Positions 7,451-16,415 are shown, counted from the first letter of the stretch. The stretch is 64,000 bases of DNA from Aquirufa beregesia (GCF_011090385.1 NZ_SEWW01000002.1:237825-301824); one strand, 5' to 3'. The notes: a model not told the origin generated them from the sequence alone. Program-made: numbers and translations.

Positions 7451-8923
7451 CTAGAATAGCCAATATTTTAGCCCTAAGCTTCCACCGAGTGTATTCTTCA
7501 CTCGACTACCTTCATCATATCCGAATTGAAGGCTTAAACTACATTGTTCATTCACTATTTTTTGGAAGGAAATCATACCTGAAAATTGAGATATAAAATC
7601 GCTATCAATTAATCGTGGTGCTAGATGGTTTCTAGGACTTGCGTAGAAAGTTTGGGAAATTCTAGTTTTCCAGAAAAATGTATCACTTATTCGGCCTGAG
7701 ATACCACAGTAATAAGATTTAACAGCATTTAAGGTAAATTCCAATCCTCCAGCACTTTGACTTTCTTTATCTATGATAATTAATGGAGTTCCGATTCCCT
7801 TACCCCCATATTGCCAAGCGCCTCTTCCATTATTAAAATAAGATTCAATTTCTGATTGATGAGGATCTTTGATTTTGAAAAATGTAGCCAATCCGGAGAC
7901 ATAATTGCCTTGGTTGGCTGTATACAGATATTCAAAGGTGATATTATCGATGATACCTCCCGTTTTGTTTTTAATAGAAAGGCCTGTTAATCCGTCATTA
8001 ATTTGGGTTAGGGCAAAGCCCCTACCTGTTTCATAAGCGGATTGTTTATACAGCAATATTTCTCCCCATTCGGGTTGAATTTTGATGGCTAGATCGAATG
8101 AGCCTAAATGATTACCAAATTGATTACCTAAATCATCGTAAGTGGCAGTAGAATCAGTGGTCACTAGTTCACGATCTTTTAAAACAGTGACGACATAAAA
8201 ATAGGTATTTAATTTGCTTGGGTAATAATCAGACTCCCCACCTGTTTTTACTTTTGCTTCTCCTCCCCACATGACTTGATGGTTGATACCTGCAAATACA
8301 TTGATGAAGCTATCAGGTTTTCCAAATCGACCATAGAGGCTTTTTTGATGTAAAAACCCCTGTATGGTTGGGCCTTGATTATCCATCCATGCATGCGAAA
8401 ATGTCATGTGCAAACCCAGCCAGCCTTTGGCAAGATTCATATAATCCCTAGTTCCAATTTGTATTTTAGGAATGGGAACAGCATTCCCAGACCAAGCATA
8501 GAAGCCCCCCGTTAAGGAGGAATCACCTAGTCCATACATTTCCTTTCTTCTACCAGCCCAAAGCTCCCATTTCCCTCTTCTTCCACTGACAAAGGCTTGT
8601 GTTAACCAAAAATCATTGAATTTGCCTCCCCAGCCTGTAGCTTCTACTTCATACTTCCAATCGTATTTCTTTTTTATTTGGTAGTTTTTCCCAGTCCAAG
8701 CTTTTAAAATGGCACCTGGATTTTCAATAGGCACTTGACCGTATTGTAAACTGCGCATCCAAAAAGGAGTTGTTCCAGAATCAGAAGTTAAAAATTGAAC
8801 TTCGACTTTAGCATGTAAAGACGTATCCATTTGACCTATTATATGGGAATTGAGGAACAGCTGAATTCCAATAAACAGTAAAATGCTAACTAGAGAAAAT
8901 GTTTTGTTTCTTGATTGGAACAT
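7451..8923 (-). CDS. Wzi-family capsule assembly-like outer membrane protein (copy 1)
   Basis: The 490-residue protein begins with a signal peptide (basic start, hydrophobic core, ending near residue 30) and then the Wzi-type sequence FWMRSLQYGQVPIENPG, KYEVEATGWGG, WELWAGRRKEMYGLGD and LTGGFYAWSGNAVPIPKIQIGTRDY, typical of the 18-stranded beta-barrel lectin that retains capsule at the surface in E. coli. Alternating aromatic strands continue to the end, which closes with LKYWLF, an aromatic C-terminus as expected for a barrel. A paralogue lies at 12870-14279 in the same orientation, and the P450/MBOAT operon is between them. It probably anchors or exports a surface polysaccharide. Confidence 0.82.
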   Translation of the reverse strand: MFQSRNKTFSLVSILLFIGIQLFLNSHIIGQMDTSLHAKVEVQFLTSDSGTTPFWMRSLQYGQVPIENPGAILKAWTGKNYQIKKKYDWKYEVEATGWGGKFNDFWLTQAFVSGRRGKWELWAGRRKEMYGLGDSSLTGGFYAWSGNAVPIPKIQIGTRDYMNLAKGWLGLHMTFSHAWMDNQGPTIQGFLHQKSLYGRFGKPDSFINVFAGINHQVMWGGEAKVKTGGESDYYPSKLNTYFYVVTVLKDRELVTTDSTATYDDLGNQFGNHLGSFDLAIKIQPEWGEILLYKQSAYETGRGFALTQINDGLTGLSIKNKTGGIIDNITFEYLYTANQGNYVSGLATFFKIKDPHQSEIESYFNNGRGAWQYGGKGIGTPLIIIDKESQSAGGLEFTLNAVKSYYCGISGRISDTFFWKTRISQTFYASPRNHLAPRLIDSDFISQFSGMISFQKIVNEQCSLSLQFGYDEGSRVKNTLGGSLGLKYWLF

Positions 8924-9086
8924 GAGGTATTTTGTCCAAATTTGAGTTAAATTAAATCAATAATACCTTGAAAGACAAAGTTTAAAAGTTCTTCTTATTA
9001 AATGGTATAAATTATATAATGAAAAGCAAAAAGAATCAATTTTACATTAAATGAAGTATTGGTTTATAAATGAGATAACAGAATTA

Positions 9087-9110
9087 TAGGCAACATGAAT
9101 TTATTGCCTA
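9087..9110. promoter_or_regulatory. Inverted repeat upstream of the ACP-P450 operon
   Basis: A perfect 7-bp inverted repeat, TAGGCAA and TTGCCTA, with a 10-base spacer sits 41 bp before the acyl carrier protein start. It could be a regulator site or a hairpin in the leader. The 8924-9151 gap also holds the divergent promoters of the wzi-like gene and this operon, but I could not place a full promoter with the expected spacing. Confidence 0.35.
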
Positions 9111-9151
9111 GTATAACGTAAATTTGTCATTCATTTTCATGGGATATATTA

Positions 9152-9382
9152 ATGAATTATAAGCATTGGTTGATTGCACAAATAGCCTCAGAGGCATCTA
9201 TTTCGGAAAAGGAGGTTGATTGCGATGTCTCATTTGAGCATTTTAATCTAGATTCTTTAGCCATTGTATCTATTTCTTTTGAAATGGAAAGTGAATTCCA
9301 ATTGGAAAATGTCGATCCTTCCTTATTTTCGGAGTATAATACAATAAACAAGCTCTGTGTATGGTTGGAGAGTCAACAGTAA
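9152..9382 (+). CDS. Acyl/peptidyl carrier protein
   Basis: The 76-residue acidic helical protein has the carrier-protein motif FNLDSLAIVSI, with Ser35 as the likely 4'-phosphopantetheine attachment site. This length and motif fit discrete carrier proteins such as DltC and specialised ACPs; it is not the housekeeping AcpP, whose motif is more usually GADSLD. The gene is first in a tight rightward operon and its end overlaps the P450 gene by 22 bases. It would carry an acyl or aminoacyl thioester for the enzymes encoded next to it. No acyl-ACP synthetase, adenylation enzyme or phosphopantetheinyl transferase is nearby, so loading must occur in trans. Confidence 0.85.
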   Translation: MNYKHWLIAQIASEASISEKEVDCDVSFEHFNLDSLAIVSISFEMESEFQLENVDPSLFSEYNTINKLCVWLESQQ

Positions 9383-10548
9383 AATGGAATCCATTTGCTC
9401 CTGATTATTTTCATGACCCTTATCCTATTTATGCTAAAAGTAGAGAGCATAATCCTATTCAAAGGGATAGTTATGGGAACATAATTATATTTAAATACCG
9501 AGATGTTGCTCCATTATTAGAGTCTGGGGACTTTGAAGTAAGTAATTTGGAGGCATATTTTGAGTCAAAGGAAAATTATATATTTAAAAATAGTCCCCAA
9601 TGTCCATTTCTAGCTAAGACTACCAGTAAATGGCTCATGTATTTAAATGGCGACATTCATCGAAAGCTGAGGATTGCTTTGGGCAAGGTATTATTTAGCT
9701 ATGATTTTGATCGTTTAATTCAAGAGGCAGTACAAGATAGTATAGCGCATTTTCAAGATTATCAGGAATTAGATTTAGTGGATTTTTCTAAATACTTCAT
9801 CTTTCATATTCTCAAGCAATTTATTGGATTAAAGGATTTTGCTAGTTTTGAAAAGGTCGTTGAATTCTCCAATCTAGCAGCAAGAAGTCAGGATATATTT
9901 GTATCCAAACAAATGTATTTGAAAATCAATGACTGTTTTACATGGGGGAAAGGGCTTTTTGCTGAGACTGGTTTTAAAGACAGGTTGGTTAAAGAATTAG
10001 ATGGATTCGAATTTGAAGAAGAGGATTACTACTCCATTTTAGCTGTGACTCTGATGGCATTTTTTGAGACTTCCAAGGATAATTTGTCATTTTCATTACA
10101 TCATATTTTGTTAAAACGGAGCTTGATAGAATATATATTGGAAGCTGATGCCAAACAAATCAAGTGGATAACGGAGGAGCTTATACGTTATAATTCACCA
10201 CTTCAATTTACCGTTAGAATTAGTAAAAAAGAAGTTGAGATTGATGGTCATCATTTTCCAACAGGTACTCGATTTGTCTTAGGAATTGCCAGTGCCAATC
10301 GAGATGAGGAAATATTTGAATCGCCGGAAGAAATTATTCCTAATAGACAGATTAATCCGCATTTGGCCTTCGGATCTGGCCCACATACTTGTCTTGGAGC
10401 CTTAATTGCTAGGAAAGAAATGGAATTTGGTCTTAAACCCATGATCCAGTTTCTTCAAAAATTCTCAATAATGACTGAGATCCCACTGGTTTGGGGCAAC
10501 CAAATTTTTATGAGGACATTAGATAAAGCCATGGTTAATATTGACTAA
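9361..10548 (+). CDS. Cytochrome P450
   Basis: The 395-residue protein is a soluble bacterial class P450. It has the N-terminal NPFAPDYFHDPYPIYAK pattern, an I-helix segment MAFFETSKDN in which the acid-alcohol pair Glu-Thr is kept while the usual Gly of the AGxET stretch is Phe, the K-helix ExxR as EELIR, ASANRDEEIF, and the haem loop FGSGPHTCLG with Cys344 as thiolate ligand. It would catalyse hydroxylation or another oxidation using electrons from a ferredoxin system not encoded nearby. The ATG at 9361 lies inside the ACP gene, so the two are translationally coupled. By analogy with P450s that act on carrier-bound substrates (P450BioI, NikQ, OxyD), the ACP thioester is a likely substrate; this is inference. 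Confidence 0.93.
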   Translation: MVGESTVKWNPFAPDYFHDPYPIYAKSREHNPIQRDSYGNIIIFKYRDVAPLLESGDFEVSNLEAYFESKENYIFKNSPQCPFLAKTTSKWLMYLNGDIHRKLRIALGKVLFSYDFDRLIQEAVQDSIAHFQDYQELDLVDFSKYFIFHILKQFIGLKDFASFEKVVEFSNLAARSQDIFVSKQMYLKINDCFTWGKGLFAETGFKDRLVKELDGFEFEEEDYYSILAVTLMAFFETSKDNLSFSLHHILLKRSLIEYILEADAKQIKWITEELIRYNSPLQFTVRISKKEVEIDGHHFPTGTRFVLGIASANRDEEIFESPEEIIPNRQINPHLAFGSGPHTCLGALIARKEMEFGLKPMIQFLQKFSIMTEIPLVWGNQIFMRTLDKAMVNID

Positions 10549-10549
10549 T

Positions 10550-11920
10550 ATGGCTCAAATTGGACTATTTTCTAGTATTGCCTTCATACTAGTAACCATT
10601 AGCTTCAGTTTCATTTTTAGGAAACAGGCATGGAAAGCCCTTTTAATAGGCTCTGTTCTAACGCTTGGTTTTTTCATGCCGCTAACCTTGGTTCTTTTCT
10701 TGATAGGAAGTGGCATCACCTACTTAATTGGCAATAAAATTCAATCCTCTTTTCCTTGGATAGGTATGGGTATAGGCTTTTTAATCGGGGCTTTGATTGC
10801 GTATAAACTAAGAGAATCTTGGATTAACCACATCAGTTTACCCTTGGAGAATTTTTGGGAGAAGCCTGATATTTGGCAAGTAATGGGCCTAAGTTTTTTT
10901 GTTTTCAATGCCATAAGTTATTTGATGGATATTAAACGGGGGTTTGTGTCGCCTGCTGAATCATTTTTAAAATTGACCTTGTATTTAATCTATTTTCCCA
11001 CCTTACATGCTGGCCCTTTACATCGATTTAAATATTTGAATAGCCAGTTTGAGCAAGCCAAAATCACAGAAAAATCATTTAATCATGGGATGAGGCTGAT
11101 ATTATGGGGTTTGTTCAAAAATTTTGTTTTGGCTCAGCGATTAAATCAACTTTTAATCTCTTTAAAAGGAAGTGAAATAGCAGGGTGGTGGACCTTGTTA
11201 ATAGGGTTCGTATTCTTCTTCTACATTTACTTTAGTTTTAGTTCATTTATAGATTTTTTTCAAGGGGTATCTGAAATTTTCAATATTCGACTAAAAGATA
11301 ATTTCCAGAAGAGAATTTATTTTTCCACGAATCGACATGAGTTCTGGAAAGGTTGGCATATCACCTTAAATGAATGGTTTCGAGACTATTTTTTTTATTG
11401 GCAAATCAAGTTCAAGTTCTGGCGAAATAAACCTTATCTTCTTTTATTATTGACCTATATGTTGATTGGCTTATGGCATGGAATTAGTTGGCAATACCTT
11501 TTATGGGGATTATTAAATGGAGCTTGGATTCTCTTGGAGAAAGTTTGGAGTGTACATAAAATTAGACAGGATGGGATATTGAAGCAATGCTTGGGCATAT
11601 TTTATCAGATCTTTGGATGCTCATTCATAGCACTTGTATTTATTTATCCTTCTCTTGGGGATTTATGGGATAAAATTCATGTAACATCTTACTTTCCACA
11701 TGAAATATGGTTAATTCAACGACGGAATATATTCGTTGTTTTTATGATGTTCTTACTGGTTGATTTTTATCATCTCTGGTCTAAAGAAGAACGAATCGAT
11801 GTATTTTTAGAAAGAATTTCTCCTTGGAAAAGACGCTTAATTTATGTTCAACTAGTGCTAAGTCTTTTTATTTTTGGGGACTTTAGTGGGGGTCTTAATA
11901 ATTATTATTTAGCCTTTTGA
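10550..11920 (+). CDS. MBOAT family O-acyltransferase (AlgI/DltB type)
   Basis: Roughly ten hydrophobic segments span this protein of about 456 residues. The MBOAT signature is clear: EFWKGWHITLNEWFRDYFFY and then LIGLWHGISWQYLLWG, in which the histidine near residue 310 is the invariant catalytic one. Such proteins move acyl groups across or at the inner membrane onto polymers (AlgI for alginate, DltB for teichoic acid). ATG at 10550 follows directly after the P450 stop; a TTG at 10541 inside the P450 gene is an alternative giving three more residues. The gene is one base from the SGNH-like gene downstream, the same MBOAT plus SGNH pairing as in AlgI/AlgJ and DltB/DltD. Confidence 0.92.
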   Translation: MAQIGLFSSIAFILVTISFSFIFRKQAWKALLIGSVLTLGFFMPLTLVLFLIGSGITYLIGNKIQSSFPWIGMGIGFLIGALIAYKLRESWINHISLPLENFWEKPDIWQVMGLSFFVFNAISYLMDIKRGFVSPAESFLKLTLYLIYFPTLHAGPLHRFKYLNSQFEQAKITEKSFNHGMRLILWGLFKNFVLAQRLNQLLISLKGSEIAGWWTLLIGFVFFFYIYFSFSSFIDFFQGVSEIFNIRLKDNFQKRIYFSTNRHEFWKGWHITLNEWFRDYFFYWQIKFKFWRNKPYLLLLLTYMLIGLWHGISWQYLLWGLLNGAWILLEKVWSVHKIRQDGILKQCLGIFYQIFGCSFIALVFIYPSLGDLWDKIHVTSYFPHEIWLIQRRNIFVVFMMFLLVDFYHLWSKEERIDVFLERISPWKRRLIYVQLVLSLFIFGDFSGGLNNYYLAF

Positions 11921-11921
11921 G

Positions 11922-12863
11922 ATGAGATTAGCACTGAAACTTCTTTTTTGGTTAATCTTATTGAGTGCTTTTGTGACCGCCGTTGATTGGCATGAAAAGG
12001 TATCTGGAACGAATAAATGGGAAGACTTGAAATCTCAATTGGCCGCTCAAAAAGATACATCTAATTCCATGTTCTTTTTAGGGTCTAGTAGGATTCAAAG
12101 AAGCGTTAATCCACAAGTGTTAGCGCAAGCTTTACCCAATTGGAGGATGTATAATTTAGGTTTAATTGGAAACAGTTTAGCCCAGAATCTTTTTATAGCA
12201 GAGTATTTAAAAACTTTGCCGGGTAACAAGGTGGTTTTTATTGAGTTGACTTCTTTTATTCCAAATTTTCCAGACTCATTTAAGCAAGCGGGAGAACAGT
12301 TAAAAATCCCCCATTTCCCTAGTGCATATTTTTCATTTGTAGGGAAGGAAGAACATCAGAATAAGGATATTACTTATTTAGAGAATATGGAGGTCCAATT
12401 CTGGGAAAGATTAATTCAATGTCAAAATTTATTAAAGAGCGTTATTTATCAAAATGATTTTAATGGATATGAGGAAATAGGTTTTTCATCCACGAATAGA
12501 CATGATGTGTTTTCTACCAATTCTTTTTTAACAACAGAGGATTTACATTATTTAGCCCACGGTCCTGTGGATAAAATCATGCATGATAGGGTAAATCAAG
12601 CCTTGAAAAAACAAGTGCCCCAAGCTTTCAAAATAGTATTTTTACTTCCGGTAACTTCCCCAGAAAAACTTGATTTCAAACGAAAAATTCCAACCTTCAA
12701 TAAGATTGCTGGAGATTCAAAGTGGGTATACGATGAGCAATTTTTGCGAGAAATGGCTAATTCAGCTAATTTGGAAAATAGAAATCACATGAACAGTCGA
12801 GGTGCTTATATTTATTCTCAAGGTTTAATAAAATACATTAAAGCCAACGAAAAGAACTGGTAA
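11922..12863 (+). CDS. SGNH/DltD/AlgJ-like membrane-anchored protein
   Basis: The 313-residue protein starts with an uncleaved-looking hydrophobic anchor (residues 3-21) and continues in the periplasm. The SGNH block I appears as FFLGSSRIQRS with the nucleophile candidate Ser55 or Ser56, followed by YNLGLIGNSLAQNLF. The C-terminal block has NRNHMNSRGAYIYS, where His289 is present but the Asp normally three residues before it is Asn286, so either the triad is altered or another residue acts. Its place after an MBOAT gene suggests it completes acyl transfer to a periplasmic polymer as AlgJ/AlgX or DltD do. Sequence similarity to those families is limited to these motifs. Confidence 0.65.
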   Translation: MRLALKLLFWLILLSAFVTAVDWHEKVSGTNKWEDLKSQLAAQKDTSNSMFFLGSSRIQRSVNPQVLAQALPNWRMYNLGLIGNSLAQNLFIAEYLKTLPGNKVVFIELTSFIPNFPDSFKQAGEQLKIPHFPSAYFSFVGKEEHQNKDITYLENMEVQFWERLIQCQNLLKSVIYQNDFNGYEEIGFSSTNRHDVFSTNSFLTTEDLHYLAHGPVDKIMHDRVNQALKKQVPQAFKIVFLLPVTSPEKLDFKRKIPTFNKIAGDSKWVYDEQFLREMANSANLENRNHMNSRGAYIYSQGLIKYIKANEKNW

Positions 12864-12869
12864 TAGACT

Positions 12870-14279
12870 TTATTGTAAACGATACTTCATTCCTATCATT
12901 CCTCCCACTGTATTTTTGATTCGATCGCCTTGGTCTACCGCAATTTGAACACTAAGTCCTAGTTTTTTATTGACTTGTTTTTGTAGATTCAGCGAAGCCG
13001 AAAATTGCTTTAAATAATTTTCAGGATTATTGGCTGGGATCACGGGATAATCATACAAGGTGGAAGAGAGCCTAGCCATCCAATGAATTTGCTGGGGCAT
13101 TGTACCTCGAATACCCAAATACATGGACCTTACCGCGTTATAGGCAAAGGATAGACCACCGCCTTGTTGGCTTTCCTTGTCCATGATAATCATAGGAGTT
13201 CCTAATCCTCGACCTTGGTAAATCCAACCATCACGCCCACGCACATTCAAATAATTCACGATATTGGGATAATCATGGTCCTGTTTATTCAATAAGCTAC
13301 CTAAAAATGTTTGGTTTGTTCCTTGGTTTCCCGTGTACAGGTATTCCAAACTTATTCCTTCTATGATGTTAGTCTCTTTAAAAGTAAAGGAAAGGCCCGT
13401 CAATCCATCATTTATAGTGTTTAGAGACCAAATACGATCAGATTCATAGGGGTTTTGTCGGTAAAGAAGGATAGCCACTTGGTCGTTTTGGTAACGAAGA
13501 CCCATGTCCAAACTCCCCAAGTGATTGCCGTATTTATTATTCTCGTCGTCATCGGGTAAGATACCTTCTCCGGCTCCTAGGAGAACTTTAGTAAAGGCGT
13601 TGAAATCAGAGGGGTACACATCATAATAACCTCCTTTAGAGTCTCGTCTGCTTCCTCCCCACTGTACTTGGTGGTTAAATCCTAAGAATAGATTGAAGCT
13701 CGAAATAGGTTGACCTAAACGGAGATAGAGGGATTTTTGGTGTAAATAGGAGTTTGCGATGGCGCCTTGATTATCGAACCAGCCATGGGCCAATTGGAAA
13801 TTAATCCCTAGCCAATCATGTAGTACATTCACATAATTCCGAGTACCTACATGAACTTTAGGCAAGGGTAGGGCATTTCCTGACCAAATAAAAAATCCTG
13901 CCGTCATGGTGGTGTCTCCTAAGCCAATGACCTCTCTTTTGGCACCTCCCCATATTTCAAAGGCCCCCTTTTTTAGTCCAAGGTACACTTCTGATAATAA
14001 AAATTTGGAATCTTTCCCTAGCCATCCTGTTCCTTCAACCTGGTACGTCCAATCAACATCTTTTTTAGGATTGTACCATTTACCTGTTTTTACACGGATT
14101 ATTCCCGTTGGATTTTCTACGGGAACAGTACCATATTGTAAACTTCTGGTCCAGAAGGGATTGGTGCCATTGGAAGAGCCAACTGCCATGACATCCACTG
14201 ATGTATGCCTTAAGGTATCTTTGGCTAAAGGAGGACTAGAAAGGCCAATAAAAGAACTAAGTAGTAAAGAAAGAAGCAT
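12870..14279 (-). CDS. Wzi-family capsule assembly-like outer membrane protein (copy 2)
   Basis: The 469-residue protein is a paralogue of the one at 7451-8923: FWTRSLQYGTVPVENPTG, WTYQVEGTGWLG, FEIWGGAKREVIGLGD and FFIWSGNALPLPKVHVGTRNY align with little gapping. It begins with a hydrophobic signal peptide (MLLSLLLSSFIGLSSPPLAK) and ends with a barrel-type strand, LKYRLQ. It converges on the SGNH-like gene with six bases between the stops. Two Wzi-type proteins around an acylation-type operon suggest a surface polymer that is modified and then held at the outer membrane. Confidence 0.82.
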   Translation of the reverse strand: MLLSLLLSSFIGLSSPPLAKDTLRHTSVDVMAVGSSNGTNPFWTRSLQYGTVPVENPTGIIRVKTGKWYNPKKDVDWTYQVEGTGWLGKDSKFLLSEVYLGLKKGAFEIWGGAKREVIGLGDTTMTAGFFIWSGNALPLPKVHVGTRNYVNVLHDWLGINFQLAHGWFDNQGAIANSYLHQKSLYLRLGQPISSFNLFLGFNHQVQWGGSRRDSKGGYYDVYPSDFNAFTKVLLGAGEGILPDDDENNKYGNHLGSLDMGLRYQNDQVAILLYRQNPYESDRIWSLNTINDGLTGLSFTFKETNIIEGISLEYLYTGNQGTNQTFLGSLLNKQDHDYPNIVNYLNVRGRDGWIYQGRGLGTPMIIMDKESQQGGGLSFAYNAVRSMYLGIRGTMPQQIHWMARLSSTLYDYPVIPANNPENYLKQFSASLNLQKQVNKKLGLSVQIAVDQGDRIKNTVGGMIGMKYRLQ

Positions 14280-14365
14280 GTATAGAACTGATTTGTATAG
14301 ATTGAAATTAGGAGAATCTATACGGTTAATTTACTAATATGCTCGAATAAACGAACATCTTCCTT

Positions 14366-15493
14366 TTATAATTTATTTAACGCAGCGTTTAAGTCGTCCC
14401 ATAAATCGTCGACATGCTCTAGTCCAACGGACAGGCGCAATAAATTTCCAGGAGTATTACTTTGGGGGCCTTCGATGGATTTACGGTGTTCAATTAAACT
14501 TTCCACCCCACCTAAACTAGTGGCCTGTTGGAATAAAGTTAAGGTAGAAGCGAACTTTTGGGTGGCATTTTCTGAAGCTTTTAGTTGAATGGCAATCATG
14601 CCACTTTGTCCGAATGGCATTTGCTTCAAGGCTAAGTCGTGTTGAGGGTGACTGGGAAGTCCCGGGTAATGAACTTTTTCCACAGCAGGATGACTCTCTA
14701 GTTTTTCTGCCAAAATGGCGGCATTCTTGCTATGTTCTTTCATCCTCAAAGGTAGTGTTTTTAGACCACGAGCAAGCAGGTAACAATCCAGTGGATTGGG
14801 CGTAGCACCCATTAAAATCTGAACTCGCTGGATTCTTTGTGCCCATTCATCATTTTCTTTGAGAATGACTGCACCACCTAATATGTCAGAATGTCCGCCA
14901 ATGTACTTGGTGGTCGCATGCATTACGATATCGGCTCCAAGGGCAATTGGGTTCTGTAAAATGGGGCTAGCCAAGGTATTGTCAACTCCTACTTTAATAC
15001 CTGAATTTCGGGCAATTTGGCAGATTCCGGCTATATCGCTTACACTTAGCATCGGATTCGCAGGAGACTCTATCCAAATCAATTTAGTGTTGGGTTGAAT
15101 AGCGTTTTTTACCGCATCTACATCCGTCATATCCACTTGGGACACTTGTAAACCCCAAGGACCTAATATTTCTTCAGCTAATTTATAACTAGCATAGTAT
15201 CCAACAGAGGGCATGAGTAGATGATCTCCTGATTTTAGGCATTGAAAAACAGCATTGACTGCAGCTAAACCAGATCCCAAGGCAAATGCCTTAGCACCAC
15301 CTTCTAAAGCGGCCAGAGCTTTTTCTAATACATCTCTATTGGGGCTTGAATTTCTAGCATACATGTGCCCTTTAGGGTAGGAGCCGTCTTCTGAACGCTC
15401 AAAAGTGGTACTTAGAAAGATGGGAGCAGCAATAGACGCTGCAGTTTCATCTTTTAGGTTCGTACTATGTATGGCTAGTGTTTCTTTTTTCAT
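14366..15493 (-). CDS. Trans-sulfuration PLP enzyme (cystathionine gamma-synthase/lyase family)
   Basis: The 375-residue protein belongs to the Cys/Met metabolism fold-type I PLP enzymes. It shows STTFERS, MYARNSSPNRDVLEKALAALEGG, the SGLAAVNAV phosphate-binding segment, DNTLASPILQNP and the Schiff-base lysine in HATTKYIGGHSD (Lys196). Which reaction it performs (cystathionine gamma-synthase, cystathionine gamma-lyase or methionine gamma-lyase) cannot be told reliably by eye. It acts in the cytoplasm in sulfur amino acid metabolism. It follows lptB on the same strand after 51 bases; that gap contains a short intergenic repeat also present at 20096 and 20798. Confidence 0.9.
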   Translation of the reverse strand: MKKETLAIHSTNLKDETAASIAAPIFLSTTFERSEDGSYPKGHMYARNSSPNRDVLEKALAALEGGAKAFALGSGLAAVNAVFQCLKSGDHLLMPSVGYYASYKLAEEILGPWGLQVSQVDMTDVDAVKNAIQPNTKLIWIESPANPMLSVSDIAGICQIARNSGIKVGVDNTLASPILQNPIALGADIVMHATTKYIGGHSDILGGAVILKENDEWAQRIQRVQILMGATPNPLDCYLLARGLKTLPLRMKEHSKNAAILAEKLESHPAVEKVHYPGLPSHPQHDLALKQMPFGQSGMIAIQLKASENATQKFASTLTLFQQATSLGGVESLIEHRKSIEGPQSNTPGNLLRLSVGLEHVDDLWDDLNAALNKL

Positions 15494-15508
15494 GTCAAGA
15501 CAACTGAA

Positions 15509-15526
15509 ATTCTACATTCTTCATTC
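15509..15526. repeat. Short intergenic repeat, copy 1
   Basis: The 18-mer ATTCTACATTCTTCATTC between the PLP enzyme and lptB recurs at 20798-20821 and, inverted, at 20096-20110. All copies lie next to gene ends or starts. Confidence 0.5.
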
Positions 15527-15544
15527 AAAATCCCTACTAACTAC

Positions 15545-16276
15545 TTAGTGTTTCTTTCTTAATTCGAAATTCTTACCTAAATACAATCGACGAACCTGTT
15601 CATCATCGGCTAATTCTTGGGGAGTGCCTGCTTTAAGGATTTTACCCTCAAACAATAAATAGGCGCGATCCGTAATGGAAAGAGTTTCATCTACATTATG
15701 ATCCGTAATTAGGATACCTATGTTGCGGTATTTTAATTTGGCCACGATACTTTGAATTTCTTCCACGGCAATCGGGTCAACACCCGCAAAAGGTTCATCT
15801 AACAAGATAAACTTGGGGTCTACAGCCAAGGCCCTAGCTATTTCAGTTCGCCTGCGTTCTCCACCTGATAGTACTTGACCTAAGCTTTTTCGAACATGAG
15901 TTAAAGAAAATTCTTCCAAGAGTAATTCTGTTTTCTCTTTTTGTTCTGCTTTGGTCAATGTTGTCATTTCTAGCACGGCCAAAATATTTTCTTCTACAGT
16001 AAGCGTTCTGAATACAGATGCTTCTTGGGCTAAATACCCTATTCCTAATCTAGCCCGCTTGTACATGGGGAGGTGTGTGACATCTAGATCATCTAACCAA
16101 ACCTTTCCCTCATTAGGCTTTACTAGGCCTGTAGCAATGTAAAAAGAGGTTGTTTTTCCTGCACCATTAGGTCCGAGAAGTCCAACAATTTCTCCTTGGG
16201 CAACCTGATAGCTAATGTGGTCATTGACCAAACGTTGGCCATACTTTTTTACCAGATTTTCTGTTCTTAGGATCAT
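15545..16276 (-). CDS. lptB: LPS export ABC transporter ATP-binding protein LptB
   Basis: The 243-residue ATPase has the Walker [10 protein letters not shown] (residues 35-43), Q-loop YLAQEASVF, signature [15 protein letters not shown] and Walker [14 protein letters not shown] followed by the D-loop, plus [10 protein letters not shown] with the H-loop. The LSGGERRR plus FAGVDP combination is characteristic of LptB, which powers lipopolysaccharide transport from the inner membrane together with LptFG and LptC. Length matches E. coli LptB (241). None of its partners is in this window. It is probably first in a leftward unit with the PLP enzyme gene. Confidence 0.93.
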   Translation of the reverse strand: MILRTENLVKKYGQRLVNDHISYQVAQGEIVGLLGPNGAGKTTSFYIATGLVKPNEGKVWLDDLDVTHLPMYKRARLGIGYLAQEASVFRTLTVEENILAVLEMTTLTKAEQKEKTELLLEEFSLTHVRKSLGQVLSGGERRRTEIARALAVDPKFILLDEPFAGVDPIAVEEIQSIVAKLKYRNIGILITDHNVDETLSITDRAYLLFEGKILKAGTPQELADDEQVRRLYLGKNFELRKKH

Positions 16277-16357
16277 ATTTCAAAAATAGGGAAAAGAGTT
16301 GGGGTCAGCAAGTAGAATGCTCATTCCAAGCTTTTTCCATTTTTTTTATTTGCTGGA

Positions 16358-16388
16358 TTGCCATTTTTAAAAAATATTCCTACTTTTG
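16358..16388 (+). promoter_or_regulatory. Bacteroidota-type promoter of tRNA-Phe
   Basis: The -7 element TACTTTTG (16381-16388, matching TAnnTTTG) lies 20 bp after the G of a TTG at 16358-16360, which is the expected position of the -33 element for the primary sigma factor of this phylum. Transcription would begin about 20 bases before the tRNA; a small CCGAA/TTCGG hairpin occupies that leader. Confidence 0.6.
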
Positions 16389-16415
16389 CATTCCCGAAAG
16401 CATTCGGGCAATTGA

